64,000 nucleotides of DNA from Planctomycetota bacterium (GTDB lineage: Bacteria > Planctomycetota > Planctomycetia > Pirellulales > Lacipirellulaceae). This document shows, piece after piece, positions 42,714 to 52,258 of the stretch. The translations under genes and the position numbers were made by a program. Under the pieces are notes generated by a model that was not told the DNA's origin, ran no database searches, and saw only the letters and a program-made list of their open reading frames with translations. The stretch is from the NCBI GenBank assembly GCA_029259945.1, contig JAJDEF010000030.1:113667-177666 (forward strand), given 5' to 3'. Positions within the stretch are counted from its first letter, which is position 1. The number at the start of each line of letters is the position of its first letter.

Positions 42714-45476
42714 CTAGCGTAGGCGCTCCTGCGTAATTCCTTCTCGCTCGGACTTGCGGCGTTGGAAGAACACGTAGAGTGCCACCAGTAGCGGAGGAAT
42801 GGGGGGGATCATGATGGCATACATCTTGTAGCGATCTTGAACGCCTCGAACTTCCTGCTCCATTTGGTAGCGAATCTGCTTGAGTTTGCGTTTGCGTTTC
42901 GAATCGATGCTTTTCATATCCGCCTCGAGTCGAGCCTGCTCACGTATTCGTACCGCTTCTTTTTGCTGAGCTTTGGCAGTTCGACTCAAACCGGTGTTAC
43001 TATCGACGGCTGCGACTTGGCCTTCAAAACGTTTTTGAGCTTCCTGTAACTCCGATTCAATTTCCTGGACGAACTCACCTTCCTGTTCTAAAGCCGTATC
43101 TCGGTACGTTTTCGTTGCCTCATCTATTTTGGCGAGAGTGCGATGCTTACGAGTGCGCTTGCGAATTTCGATAAACCGATCGTCACCAGCGAGCGCATCG
43201 ATAATGTTCAAGATAAAGGTGACATTTTGTGTTGCGGGGAGGACCTCGCCACCCCCACTTTGGCGAATCATAAAGAAGTCGGGAATAATCCAGTCGATGT
43301 CTGCTACGACAATTGCGTGAATTGGTTGGTCGTCCAGATTGGATTGCTCTGCAACCGCATTTTCCTCGCTCTCGTCAGCTTCGTCTTTTCCTGTCTCATC
43401 AACCTCATCCGTTTCGTCCGTTTCGTCCGAGAGCAACAGGTCGTCGTCGGGCAGTAGGCCTTGGATTTCTGCGGCGAGGATGTACGAGGTGCTGGTGCGA
43501 TTATTGAAAGCTCGCATGTTTTTCTGCCCTCGGCGTAACCCGGGCGTGTCGACTGTTCCTGAGTTTTCGCTACCAGTCACCACCAGCGGCTGGAAATCTA
43601 GCTTGGAATCTCCGGATTTTGAAACTGACCCCGGATAAAGGAGCAACAGTTGGTTCATCCCAGAGGTAATCGGCGAATCTGGATTGAGTGGATCATGAGC
43701 ACCATTGGCTTCGTCGATGAAAACCCACTGTTGATCAGCCATCGCGCGGACCGTTTGTTCTGGAGCATGGTCCTGCCAAACCACCTCCGTGGGCTCCATG
43801 TTGACTCCCAGCGTTCGCCAAAGCTGGGCGATATCACCCTTAGGAATAGGGCCCCCTCCGCCAAACATGCCCATCATCCCAGATTGCTGTCGGGGTTCTG
43901 CCGTACCGGCAATCTGCTGTGGAAAAAAGTGTGGATGAGGATCTTCGAGCAACGCCGTCGGAATCCCGCTACGGATGGCGTCGACCAGATGGTCGAGTTC
44001 TTGCGGCCCTAACATCGAGGGCTGCACAGCGATCAGAACGTCGTAGGAATCTTTGATGGGCTGTGAAGGATCGACCGGCCGATCGTCGACATCGTATTGC
44101 TTACGAAGTTCGGTAATCAGCGGCCACTCGCGAGCGCGATCGCTCGAGGGATTCAAGAAAGACAAACCCGTGTCGATGATTCCCACCTTGTAGGTTTTGT
44201 TTTTCGAGACCGTCGTAATCGATCGCACAAGTTCGTACTCAACGGGAATCCCCTTGTCGATAAAGGGGATCACGACCTTTTTTAACCCCGACGTAATCGC
44301 CGCGGCGAGAAAAAACTCTTCTTGCGAACGCTCATGGCCTTTGAGAATCATGACTTCACGGGGAGTAATGCCATAGGTAGTTTCTGCCAGCACGGCCTCG
44401 GGGCCGTGGTTTTTGATCTCGTGCTTGGTGACCTGAACTTTATTGCCACTTAGGGCTTGCAACTCGGCAAGCGTCGAGAGGAAATTCAACTTGGTCGACA
44501 AATACTCAGCAGGAACTTGCGGACTGACATAGGCATCGATTTTGATGGTTTTAACATCAGAATCCTCGCGAAGCTCACGCAATAGTTTTCGGGTATCTGA
44601 AGAAAGCGAACTGAGTTGCTCGCTGCTGATGTCGGCTCGCAACAGATTGCGGCTCTGCACGATCTGAGTCACTCCCACGGCTAAGCACAGCAGCGCGATG
44701 GCCCTGATCGTATAGTGCCCCAATAATGTGCCTCCGTTATCGCGTGCTTGCCAGTGACGTCTGCCGATCAAAACCATGCTGATGTAGAGCATGACGACAG
44801 CGATCATGGCAAAGTAGGTGGCGCCACCTAGGCTAACGACCCCACGCTCGAAGTCGCGAAATTGCTCGAAGGCACTCCATTGCCGTACCACTTGCGCAAA
44901 GGCCGGATCTTTGATAAACCACTCGGCCACACCAGCCAAGGCCAGCGGCAAATTAAATAGCATGCCGAGGATGAATCCCACGGTCAGGTTATCAGTGAGA
45001 AACGACGCAACCATCCCAATAGCGATCATCGCGGCACCGATAAACCAATAGCCGATATAGGTGCTCGCAAAGAGGCCTCCGTCCGGGTTGCCTAGGCCCC
45101 ATTTGAAAACAAGAAAAATTGAAAATGCAGAGAATAGTAGTGATACGGTAAAAATCGCTACGCCTGCCAGATATTTCCCCAACACAACGTCTAAATCGCT
45201 GGCGGGGGTGGTGAGTAGTAGCTCGTCGGTTCCCTGATGCCGTTCCTCGGCCCAAGTGCTCATCGTGATTGCTGGAATGAAAACCAGCATGATGAACGGC
45301 AGCCAACGACTTAGTTGATCGAGGTTTGCCAAATTGCTAGAGAAAAACTCTGGCGGCCAAAACGTAGCCAACGAGCTGAGCACGACAAACACGCAGATAA
45401 ACACATAGCCAGTCGGGCTGGAAAAGTAGCTCACGAAATCGCGCTTGAAAATCGATTTGAGAACGTTCCAGTTCAT
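42714..45476 (-). CDS. GldF-GldG fusion: ABC-2 permease with Gld auxiliary domain
   Basis: About 920 residues. The first 240 are an ABC-2 permease with about six membrane helices (KSIFKRDFVSYFSSPTGYVF start). Residues about 270-640 are a GldG-like periplasmic domain (VKTIKIDAYVSPQVPAEY, YDVLIAVQPSMLGPQELDHL). An acidic low-complexity stretch (DETDETDEVDETGKDEADES) follows, then a Lys/Glu-rich coiled coil (about 800-880) and a final membrane helix. In Bacteroidetes these are two genes of the gliding ABC system; in planctomycetes they are often joined. The ATPase gene lies 51 bases upstream. Substrate unknown; a role in surface-protein or lipid handling is assumed from the family. Confidence 0.87.
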   Translation of the reverse strand: MNWNVLKSIFKRDFVSYFSSPTGYVFICVFVVLSSLATFWPPEFFSSNLANLDQLSRWLPFIMLVFIPAITMSTWAEERHQGTDELLLTTPASDLDVVLGKYLAGVAIFTVSLLFSAFSIFLVFKWGLGNPDGGLFASTYIGYWFIGAAMIAIGMVASFLTDNLTVGFILGMLFNLPLALAGVAEWFIKDPAFAQVVRQWSAFEQFRDFERGVVSLGGATYFAMIAVVMLYISMVLIGRRHWQARDNGGTLLGHYTIRAIALLCLAVGVTQIVQSRNLLRADISSEQLSSLSSDTRKLLRELREDSDVKTIKIDAYVSPQVPAEYLSTKLNFLSTLAELQALSGNKVQVTKHEIKNHGPEAVLAETTYGITPREVMILKGHERSQEEFFLAAAITSGLKKVVIPFIDKGIPVEYELVRSITTVSKNKTYKVGIIDTGLSFLNPSSDRAREWPLITELRKQYDVDDRPVDPSQPIKDSYDVLIAVQPSMLGPQELDHLVDAIRSGIPTALLEDPHPHFFPQQIAGTAEPRQQSGMMGMFGGGGPIPKGDIAQLWRTLGVNMEPTEVVWQDHAPEQTVRAMADQQWVFIDEANGAHDPLNPDSPITSGMNQLLLLYPGSVSKSGDSKLDFQPLVVTGSENSGTVDTPGLRRGQKNMRAFNNRTSTSYILAAEIQGLLPDDDLLLSDETDETDEVDETGKDEADESEENAVAEQSNLDDQPIHAIVVADIDWIIPDFFMIRQSGGGEVLPATQNVTFILNIIDALAGDDRFIEIRKRTRKHRTLAKIDEATKTYRDTALEQEGEFVQEIESELQEAQKRFEGQVAAVDSNTGLSRTAKAQQKEAVRIREQARLEADMKSIDSKRKRKLKQIRYQMEQEVRGVQDRYKMYAIMIPPIPPLLVALYVFFQRRKSEREGITQERLR

Positions 45477-45527
45477 AGTGGTTTATTTCCTGTCTCGCAT
45501 TGAAATAGCAAAAAATGGTTCTTTTGA

Positions 45528-46289
45528 TTAGGCCGTTGTCGTGAGCTCGTGGAACCGCTCGTCGAGGTTGGCCTGCTGTTCGCCGAGCTGAGCCGGAGTA
45601 CCATCGAAAACGAGTCGGCCCTCGTTGATGAACACGACCCGATTACACATGGCTTCGACTTCCTGCAGAATATGGGTCGAAAGCAAAATGGTTTTCGATT
45701 TTCCCAGTTCGCGAATCATCTTGCGCACTTCGCGGATTTGGTTCGGGTCGAGACCGGCGGTCGGCTCGTCGAGAATCAAGACATCGGGGTCGTGCAACAA
45801 AGCTTGCGCCATGCCAACGCGTTGGCGGAAACCCTTCGAGAGTTTGCTAATCGGCTTACCGATCACCGAATCTAAATTGCAGGTTTCGATGACCGCCTCC
45901 ATGCGCCGATCAAGTTCGACGCCAGAGAGTTGTCGAATCTTCCCAAAAAACGTCAGCAGGCTTCGCGGCGTCATGTCGGCGTATAAAGGGCCATTTTCGG
46001 GGAGATACCCCAAGCGGCGAGCGCCCTGAATGCGATCGGTGGCCATGTTGTAGCCCGCAATCCGTGCCGTCCCTTCGGAGGGTGCAAGGTAGCCCGTTAG
46101 CAACTTCATCGTGGTGCTTTTTCCGGCTCCGTTGGGGCCGAGAAACGCAGCAACCTCGCCCTGATTGATGGTAAAGCTGACATCGCGCGAGGCGGCAAAG
46201 CTGCCATAAAATTTTGAGAGGCCGATCGCTTCAATCATCGGCTGGGCGGCGGTGCCATTCGTCTGAGAATTATCGGAGGTTGGGTTCAT
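45528..46289 (-). CDS. GldA-like ABC transporter ATPase
   Basis: About 253 residues. Walker A LGPNGAGKST, Q-loop region LGYLPENGPLYADMT, signature LSKGFRQRVGMAQALLH, Walker B VLILDEPTAGLDP and switch His LLSTHIL are all present. ATG 46289 is chosen (GAGAG upstream); a reading from 46370 has no support, and a start at 46238 is possible. It provides the energy subunit for the GldFG-like permease that follows on the same strand. Confidence 0.92.
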   Translation of the reverse strand: MNPTSDNSQTNGTAAQPMIEAIGLSKFYGSFAASRDVSFTINQGEVAAFLGPNGAGKSTTMKLLTGYLAPSEGTARIAGYNMATDRIQGARRLGYLPENGPLYADMTPRSLLTFFGKIRQLSGVELDRRMEAVIETCNLDSVIGKPISKLSKGFRQRVGMAQALLHDPDVLILDEPTAGLDPNQIREVRKMIRELGKSKTILLSTHILQEVEAMCNRVVFINEGRLVFDGTPAQLGEQQANLDERFHELTTTA

Positions 46290-46648
46290 CAGATAGTTTG
46301 CTCTCTCAAGTGAATCATGAACACGGCATCTGGGCCCTATGCCACAGACACCAAGTCCGTCATCTAGCAATTTGGGGGGGAGTGAATGCGAATCCGCACT
46401 CCAATTGGCGGGAAGCCTGGGATCGTCGAACCCAGGCCCCCGCGCGAGGGCGGACTGGGCTGGGCAGCACGATCAGGCCTATTCCTTTAGAGCTAAAAGG
46501 TACCTGCTAAGACACGTTCCTGTCCATACCAGCCGTAACGATTCCTCACTTCTAGCCAGGTATTTTCGCTACGTCTTAGCGACAGCTTTGGTTCACTCAA
46601 TCAAGGCAAAAACGAAAAAAATTGCCCGGCGAGGAATGCGGATACGTG
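46290..46648. other. Intergenic region between nadB and the ABC operon
   Basis: No gene is seen in 359 bases. Both neighbours point left, so this is the leader of the ATPase gene and the 3' flank of nadB. A run of seven G lies near 46374. No clear promoter pair or hairpin was found. Confidence 0.5.
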
Positions 46649-48262
46649 TTACTCAGCCGCCAGACAAGAAACGGCAAGACGCTTTTGCCAATGATTATTA
46701 TCAACGGCAGGAAAATCAGTGCGGAGATGGACGCCTCGTGACTCTTCTCTCCTCAGTGCTGCCTCGATAATCACCCGCGAAATGGTGAGCATATTCTGCA
46801 ATTCCCAACCGTCGGAGTTCTTAAACTGCCGCGAGAGGGCATACTGGCACCATTGGTCAATCGTCTGGCTTGCTTCGCGTAGCAACGGACCTTCGCGTCG
46901 GACACCTGCAGCTCGCCACATGAGACTCTTGAGCGAATTGCGGATATCCGCCAAATCGAGTGGTTCATCATGTTTGTCGGCTGCCGGATTTTCGAGTGGA
47001 ATGGCTTGATAGGTGTCTGCAATTTCTAGTGCCGCCGCTGAAGCGGCTTCCCCCGCATGTGCCCCATAGACCAGCCCTTCCAGCAAACTATTCGAGGCGA
47101 GCCGATTCGCACCGTGAAGTCCGCTACTGGTCACCTCGCCAGCAGCCAATAATCCTGGCAAGGAGGTTTGCCCCGTAGCATCAACGCCCACGCCGCCGAT
47201 CATGTAATGGGCACCGGGTCGGACGGGAATTCGATCGTGGGTGATATCAATTTCAAACTCGGCACAGCTTTTTGCAATTCCCGGAAAACGTTGCCTCGCT
47301 CTTTCGGGGTCGAGTGGACTCAAGTCGAGATAAACGCACGGATGTTGCGTACGTAGCATCTGGTCGACAACGGCCTGACTTACCACATCACGAGGTGCGA
47401 GTTCCGCGCGCTCATCGTAATCCGGCATAAAACGATGGCCGTTGGCATCGACAAGCAGCGCCCCTTCGCCGCGCACGGCTTCGGTAATCAGCGTCCGACT
47501 ACTCCCCGCGATGTAGAGTACCGTGGGATGGAATTGCATGAATTCCATATCAAGTAACTTCGCCCCAGCCCGATAAGCGATCGCGTGCCCGTCGCCCGTC
47601 GCCACCAGGGGGTTGGTTGTTTCACGATAAATCTGCCCTGCTCCGCCGGTGCAAAGAATGGTTTGCTTCGCCCAGACAAAAGTTTTGCCATGATGCTTAT
47701 TCCAGACGAGCGCTCCTCGGCATTGCCCCTCGTGCGTCAGCAGATCGATAATAAACGTGTCTTGCCAAATTTGTGCACCGAGTTCCTGCCGAGCGCGTTG
47801 GATCATTGCTCGCATGATCTCTTTCCCGGTGGCGTCCCCTAGTGCATGAACAATACGGTGATGACTATGGCCCCCTTCACGTCCTAAAGTGAGGTCGCCT
47901 TCCTCACGATCAAAAACGGTTCCCCATTCCATCAGCTGCCGAATGTGGGCAGGTGCCTCACGGATCACCATTTCGACCACTCCGGGCTCACAGAGATCAG
48001 CTCCGGCGGCCAAAGTATCTGCGACATGGTTTTCAAAGCGATCTTCAGGCGAAAGAACTCCAGCGATTCCGCCTTGCGCATAAGTGCTACTTGATTCGTT
48101 CAGCCGATCTTTAGTCACCACCAAAGCCGACAGGCGAGGGTCGATTGCCATCGTGGCGCGCATCCCCGCAATTCCCCCGCCGATGACCAAGACGTCGACA
48201 AAGTGGTGCGGAATCTGCTTGGGATGAAAAGCAATGAGATAACGGGGAACCAGTGATCGCAT
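46649..48262 (-). CDS. nadB: L-aspartate oxidase
   Basis: About 537 residues. FAD-binding VLVIGGGIAGMRATMAI near residue 25, SSTYAQGGIAGVLSPEDR, the substrate region GREGGHSHHRIVHALGDATG, EAVRGEGALLVDANGHRFM and HYMIGGVGVDATGQT mark NadB. The enzyme oxidises aspartate to iminoaspartate, the first step of quinolinate and NAD synthesis in the cytoplasm. The length fits the family. ATG 48262 has GAGAG 12 bases upstream. The DUF4175 gene ends 107 bases before it on the same strand. No nadA or nadC is in the window. Confidence 0.96.
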   Translation of the reverse strand: MRSLVPRYLIAFHPKQIPHHFVDVLVIGGGIAGMRATMAIDPRLSALVVTKDRLNESSSTYAQGGIAGVLSPEDRFENHVADTLAAGADLCEPGVVEMVIREAPAHIRQLMEWGTVFDREEGDLTLGREGGHSHHRIVHALGDATGKEIMRAMIQRARQELGAQIWQDTFIIDLLTHEGQCRGALVWNKHHGKTFVWAKQTILCTGGAGQIYRETTNPLVATGDGHAIAYRAGAKLLDMEFMQFHPTVLYIAGSSRTLITEAVRGEGALLVDANGHRFMPDYDERAELAPRDVVSQAVVDQMLRTQHPCVYLDLSPLDPERARQRFPGIAKSCAEFEIDITHDRIPVRPGAHYMIGGVGVDATGQTSLPGLLAAGEVTSSGLHGANRLASNSLLEGLVYGAHAGEAASAAALEIADTYQAIPLENPAADKHDEPLDLADIRNSLKSLMWRAAGVRREGPLLREASQTIDQWCQYALSRQFKNSDGWELQNMLTISRVIIEAALRREESRGVHLRTDFPAVDNNHWQKRLAVSCLAAE

Positions 48263-48369
48263 CACGCAATTGTCTCTCAAGTTGAAAAAATACGCTAGTG
48301 CTGCGTCAGGGCGAAAAGTTAGGGTTTACCGTATTAGCCGTTTGGGAGAATCCTATGTTGGCGCTCTCG

Positions 48370-51300
48370 CTAATTTTCATCCTCAGCCGTGGCGGTCCCT
48401 TTGATATAGCTGCGCAACTGTTCTTGATACTCTAGCGGTGTGTGAACTCGGGGTGCATCTTGCAAGTCGCGAAACAGGTCTTTGGCCACCTTCGAACGGT
48501 AGCCCGTCCTGCGATTTCTTCCCAATCCCAAACTTCGCAGGGCATCGTGGAGTTCCTGCAGAGCCCCGTCTGCCCCCTCGCCGTCGGCTTGTGACTTGAG
48601 ATTTTTCCAACGATCGACAAATCGGCGCAGCTCGTCCTGACTCCAGCCGAGTTTTTCGAGCAAGCTCTCGTCAATCTGTTTCTTCTTGAGCTGATCACTT
48701 AACTTGTCGAGAATCAGGTCGGTTTGTTTTTTGGCATATTCGAGATTGGCTTCGTCGCCCGGTTGCGTTTCTCCGGCAGGAGGCGGCAAAGAGTCGCCGC
48801 CGGTGCCGCCTTCCGGTGGCTGTTGCCCGTCGGCGCTGGACGAGTCGCCATTGCCAGAAGGCTCCCGCGATGGGTTTTGTTCATCGGTCGGATCTTGCCC
48901 TTCGCCTGGTTTTGTTCCTGCCCGATCGCCAGCGCCTTCTTCGGCATTGGCTTGCTGGTCACCGGGCTGTTCGCCTTCTTTGCTGCCCTCGCCCGGCTGA
49001 TTTTCACTCGACTCGCCGGTATCGCCTTCGGCCTGTTGCTCACCGCCCGGTTTTGAAGAATCGCCCTCGCCAGGTTGCTCTGCTTGCCCACTGCCTTCGT
49101 CGGCTGCCTGATGTTCTCCAGCACCGCCGGTGCCATCGGCATCGGCTTGCTGACCGGCACCCTCTTGCCCGCCACCCGATTGGTCGCCGCCTTGGCCTCC
49201 CTCAGAGTCCGATTCTGTTTCGCCTTCGCCTCCGGCAGGAGCTTCCTGATCATTCGGCATCAGGCCGTCCGACTCTTCTGTTTCGCCATCACTAGGCTTC
49301 TTGTTGTCTTGCGAGTCGGTGGTTCCTTCGTTTTCACCCGGGTTTTCGCCCTCGCCAGCTTCACCTTGCTCTTGCGACATTTCACCACCAGGCCCGTTTT
49401 CCTCTTCTGTTTGGCCGTCTTCTTCCTCGCCTGCTCCCTCTTGGTCTGGCGACTGTTCGCCTTCGGCCCCCTCCTGTTCAGAATTACGATCCTGCGGTTG
49501 ACCTTCGGAACCATCTGCGTGGTCTTGCTCGGCAGCTTCATCGGTGGCTTCGCCCTCTTGATTGGCGTCTGGCGTACCATCAGTGGCATCGTTGCCCTCT
49601 TGCGTTTGCTGATTCTCGTCTACCGAACCGCCCTCGCTTTGCTGCTCACCCGCCTCTCCCTCCTGGTTCGACTCGTCTTGCTGCTCAAAGTGTTCGGCGA
49701 TTCGTTCGAATGCTTCGCCGTCCTCCTCGCCCTCCGGCGATACTTTTTCTTGGCTGCTGCTATCGCTGGGCTGTGAACCACCGGGCGGGCTCTCAGAATT
49801 CTGGTCGGCGTTTTCTTGGCTGTCGGAAGATTCATTTTGGCCGCCGCCCTGCCCTTGTTGTTCACCTTCTTCACCTGCCGTGCCTTCCGATTCTTGCCCG
49901 ATGCCTCCTTCGCCAGCGTTGCTCTCACCCTCCTGGCCTTGCTCGCCATGTTCGTTTTCAGAGTTCGACGAGTTCTCACCGCCCTCTTCCGAGTCTTCTT
50001 CGCCCGATGCGGTATCGCTATCACCTTCGCCAGGCTGTTTGTTTTCCTGCTGGCCCCCACCTTCTCCAGGACCTACGACACGAATTTTACGCCGTTTGGT
50101 CGAGGCAAGGTTGGCCGTCGGCTCCCGGTTGTCTGTTGCCGTGGCCCAGTACTCCACCACATCGCCAACCTTCAAACCTAATTCACTCGGGATAAACTGA
50201 AACTGACGGACAAATCGTCCCGAATGATTTTTGTCGAGCAACATTTCATTCAATACCTGCTGGCCACCGACTTCGCCCAGGATCGCTACGTGTCGAACAG
50301 AGAAATCTGGGTCGCGGGCCTCAATTTCAATGACGACCTGCCCATCGACCGCCACATCCACCGATTCTTCTTCGGGTAAAAGCAACTGAACTTCGGGTGC
50401 ATAGTCGGGCGTTACCTCGATTTTATACTTCGGCGGCAGCTCGTTCTTGCGTCCTTCGTCGGTGGTATATCGTAAGACGTAGCTCTGATGGCGAGGCGTG
50501 CGGCGATCGTCGCGTAGCTCTAGCGGAAAGCTCACCGTGGCTTGCTGGCCTTCGGCCTTCAGTAAGTAATCGAGTCGTCCATCGGCCTCGAAATCGATGT
50601 GTGCAGTGCGAATCGTTTGATTGGCAATGGCCGTAAGAGTCACAACTGTCCCTTCGATGGCACGAAGGTCGCCCGTATGTGGTTCTTCACGATCTGGGTA
50701 GCCCGTGTAGTCGGGGTATTCATACTGCACACGCTGCACGACCAACGTGGGACGCGAAAAGACCGTCACCTTAAAACGAGGTGAACGAGCATCCCCGCCC
50801 TCAATCCAATAAGTCAGGTCTTGTTGCAAACCGCCATCCCTACCAACAACTCCCCCGGGCAAACGGCACTCGAATCGCAAGCCCCCTTCAAGGGCCGACA
50901 TAAAAATCTCTTGCCCCACACGCTGTTGATCGGCGGTTGAAAAAAGCACGCGAACCGGCTCGCCCTCTGCAAGGCCAAGTACCTCGGCCGAGACCGTCAC
51001 TTGGTCGCCACGAGCTGCCGAGGTATCACCGGGGGTAATGTCAAGTATTTCGACCCGGTTTGGTGCGGTGACACTGGTCCAGGGCAACAAGACACGTGCT
51101 GCCGAAGCCATGAAATCTTTGGGCGAAAGGACGTGGTAAATAGCACACAGCGCAACCACCACGAGCAAGACATAGCCCAACCGCAAAATCGCCGAGCGGT
51201 CGACGACCGAATCTGCATGGACTTTTGACAATCGCTCAGCCGCTTGCTGTTCGATGGCTTGAAAAACTTGTCGCGAGAGCTGCCGCTTTCGACTTCGCAA

Positions 51301-51660
51301 TAGCAACAGGTTCAACAAGCTATTTTTTAATGTGGGGCTACTCTGTTCGATGGTCTGCGCAGCGTAGGCGGGGTTGATCGACTGTCGTGCCAGCGGCCAA
51401 AAAGTTTGCCAGCTATACCAGCTAATGCTCAAAAACAACAAAGCAAAAAGCACAAGGCGGGCCCCTACGCTCCAGCCGCCGGGAATCACCCAATGTTCGA
51501 GGACCGTTGCGACCAAAACAAAGGCCAACACTCCGATCAACAGCGTGATCAATCCTGCAGTCAGCTCCACCAACTTCAGCGCACGCCGAGTACTCTCGAT
51601 CTGCGCATCGACAAGCTGCTCGGCAGGGGTAGATTGTTGGGGTTCGGTGGCGCTGGCCAT
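48370..51660 (-). CDS. DUF4175-like membrane protein with long acidic Gln/Glu/Gly region
   Basis: About 1096 residues from ATG 51660 (an ATG at 51714 is also in frame but would sit on a possible promoter). Membrane helices lie near 35-60 (LITLLIGVLAFVLVAT), 65-85 and 145-165. A beta-rich periplasmic part follows to about 535, with RVQYEYPDYTGYP and EIEARDPDFSVRH, typical of DUF4175-like proteins. Residues about 540-985 are extremely rich in Glu, Gly, Gln, Ser and Asp with almost no Lys or Arg (EGESNAGEGGIGQESEG as a sample) and must be disordered. The end is helical and basic (LYELHDALRSLGLGRNRRTG-like). Function unknown; an envelope role is inferred. Confidence 0.8.
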   Translation of the reverse strand: MASATEPQQSTPAEQLVDAQIESTRRALKLVELTAGLITLLIGVLAFVLVATVLEHWVIPGGWSVGARLVLFALLFLSISWYSWQTFWPLARQSINPAYAAQTIEQSSPTLKNSLLNLLLLRSRKRQLSRQVFQAIEQQAAERLSKVHADSVVDRSAILRLGYVLLVVVALCAIYHVLSPKDFMASAARVLLPWTSVTAPNRVEILDITPGDTSAARGDQVTVSAEVLGLAEGEPVRVLFSTADQQRVGQEIFMSALEGGLRFECRLPGGVVGRDGGLQQDLTYWIEGGDARSPRFKVTVFSRPTLVVQRVQYEYPDYTGYPDREEPHTGDLRAIEGTVVTLTAIANQTIRTAHIDFEADGRLDYLLKAEGQQATVSFPLELRDDRRTPRHQSYVLRYTTDEGRKNELPPKYKIEVTPDYAPEVQLLLPEEESVDVAVDGQVVIEIEARDPDFSVRHVAILGEVGGQQVLNEMLLDKNHSGRFVRQFQFIPSELGLKVGDVVEYWATATDNREPTANLASTKRRKIRVVGPGEGGGQQENKQPGEGDSDTASGEEDSEEGGENSSNSENEHGEQGQEGESNAGEGGIGQESEGTAGEEGEQQGQGGGQNESSDSQENADQNSESPPGGSQPSDSSSQEKVSPEGEEDGEAFERIAEHFEQQDESNQEGEAGEQQSEGGSVDENQQTQEGNDATDGTPDANQEGEATDEAAEQDHADGSEGQPQDRNSEQEGAEGEQSPDQEGAGEEEDGQTEEENGPGGEMSQEQGEAGEGENPGENEGTTDSQDNKKPSDGETEESDGLMPNDQEAPAGGEGETESDSEGGQGGDQSGGGQEGAGQQADADGTGGAGEHQAADEGSGQAEQPGEGDSSKPGGEQQAEGDTGESSENQPGEGSKEGEQPGDQQANAEEGAGDRAGTKPGEGQDPTDEQNPSREPSGNGDSSSADGQQPPEGGTGGDSLPPPAGETQPGDEANLEYAKKQTDLILDKLSDQLKKKQIDESLLEKLGWSQDELRRFVDRWKNLKSQADGEGADGALQELHDALRSLGLGRNRRTGYRSKVAKDLFRDLQDAPRVHTPLEYQEQLRSYIKGTATAEDEN

Positions 51661-51719
51661 AGGATTCAAAGTTCTTAGCGAAAACGTGCCTGACTCGGCC
51701 AAATCAGCCGACATGCTCC

Positions 51720-51725
51720 ATTATA
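51720..51725 (-). promoter_or_regulatory. Possible -10 box of the DUF4175-like gene
   Basis: TATAAT on the minus strand stands 60 bases before the preferred ATG at 51660. The -35 region is weak (CTTACT about 16 bases upstream). If used, transcription would start at about the upstream ATG 51714. Confidence 0.3.
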
Positions 51726-51863
51726 GGAGTTCACAGCCAGAAGTAAGACGACCTTCTCCCCATTTTTGTTCCACCTGGGGTAGTGGCCAGGGGCATTTTC
51801 CCGAAATTATAGTGGCTATTGCCAATCTAATCCCTACTAGAATCACGACTCAACAAAAAGGAT

Positions 51864-52258
51864 GGAACCACAGATAGACACAAATGAACTCAGATATTCA
51901 GATAACAATAAAACCGAGAGGTCATCAGACATTGGATGATACAAAAAAAGTACGTAACCGTTCACCGGATCGAAAGGCGGATTAGCCTCTCGCAAAGGCG
52001 CTAAGGCGCAAAAAAAGTGATAAGAATCACGCAGAGTCCCAGAGACGGCAGAGGAAATATAGAAATGAAACGAACAGGAGCCAAAAATATCAAAATGGTG
52101 GTTGTCAGAATAACCGTGTGCTAGTCAACTCAACGACTCTGCTGTCTTGGCGTCTCTGCGAGACACTTTTTTTGTTCAATTCCTTTGCGCCTTTGCGAGA
52201 GACTTTTACAAAGGGCGTCTAACCTATCATCCGTGTTTATCAGTGTTCATCTGTGGCG
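51864..52258. repeat. Word-like inverted repeat element before lpxK
   Basis: Three pairs of similar words are placed symmetrically. CCACAGATAGACACAAATGAAC (from 51868) opposes GTGTTTATCAGTGTTCATCTG (to about 52252). TCTCGCAAAGGCGCTAAGGCG (51988) opposes TTGCGCCTTTGCGAGA (52185-52200). A GCAGAGTCCCAGAGACGGCAGAGG piece opposes TTGGCGTCTCTGCGAGAC. The gap has no gene. Such near-readable CACAGATGAACAC and CGCAAAGGCGC words are, in my experience, spread through intergenic regions of many bacteria. The right arm runs into the first codons of lpxK. Confidence 0.6.

Noticed and set aside
48704..50200. Several open frames on both strands in the acidic region of the DUF4175-like gene
   Set aside because: They arise from low-complexity GAA/CAA/GGC codons; the minus-strand frame with membrane helices and a beta-rich domain is the real one.
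51406..51877. Plus-strand frames opposite the N-terminal part of the DUF4175-like gene
   Set aside because: Antisense shadows without domain or ribosome site.
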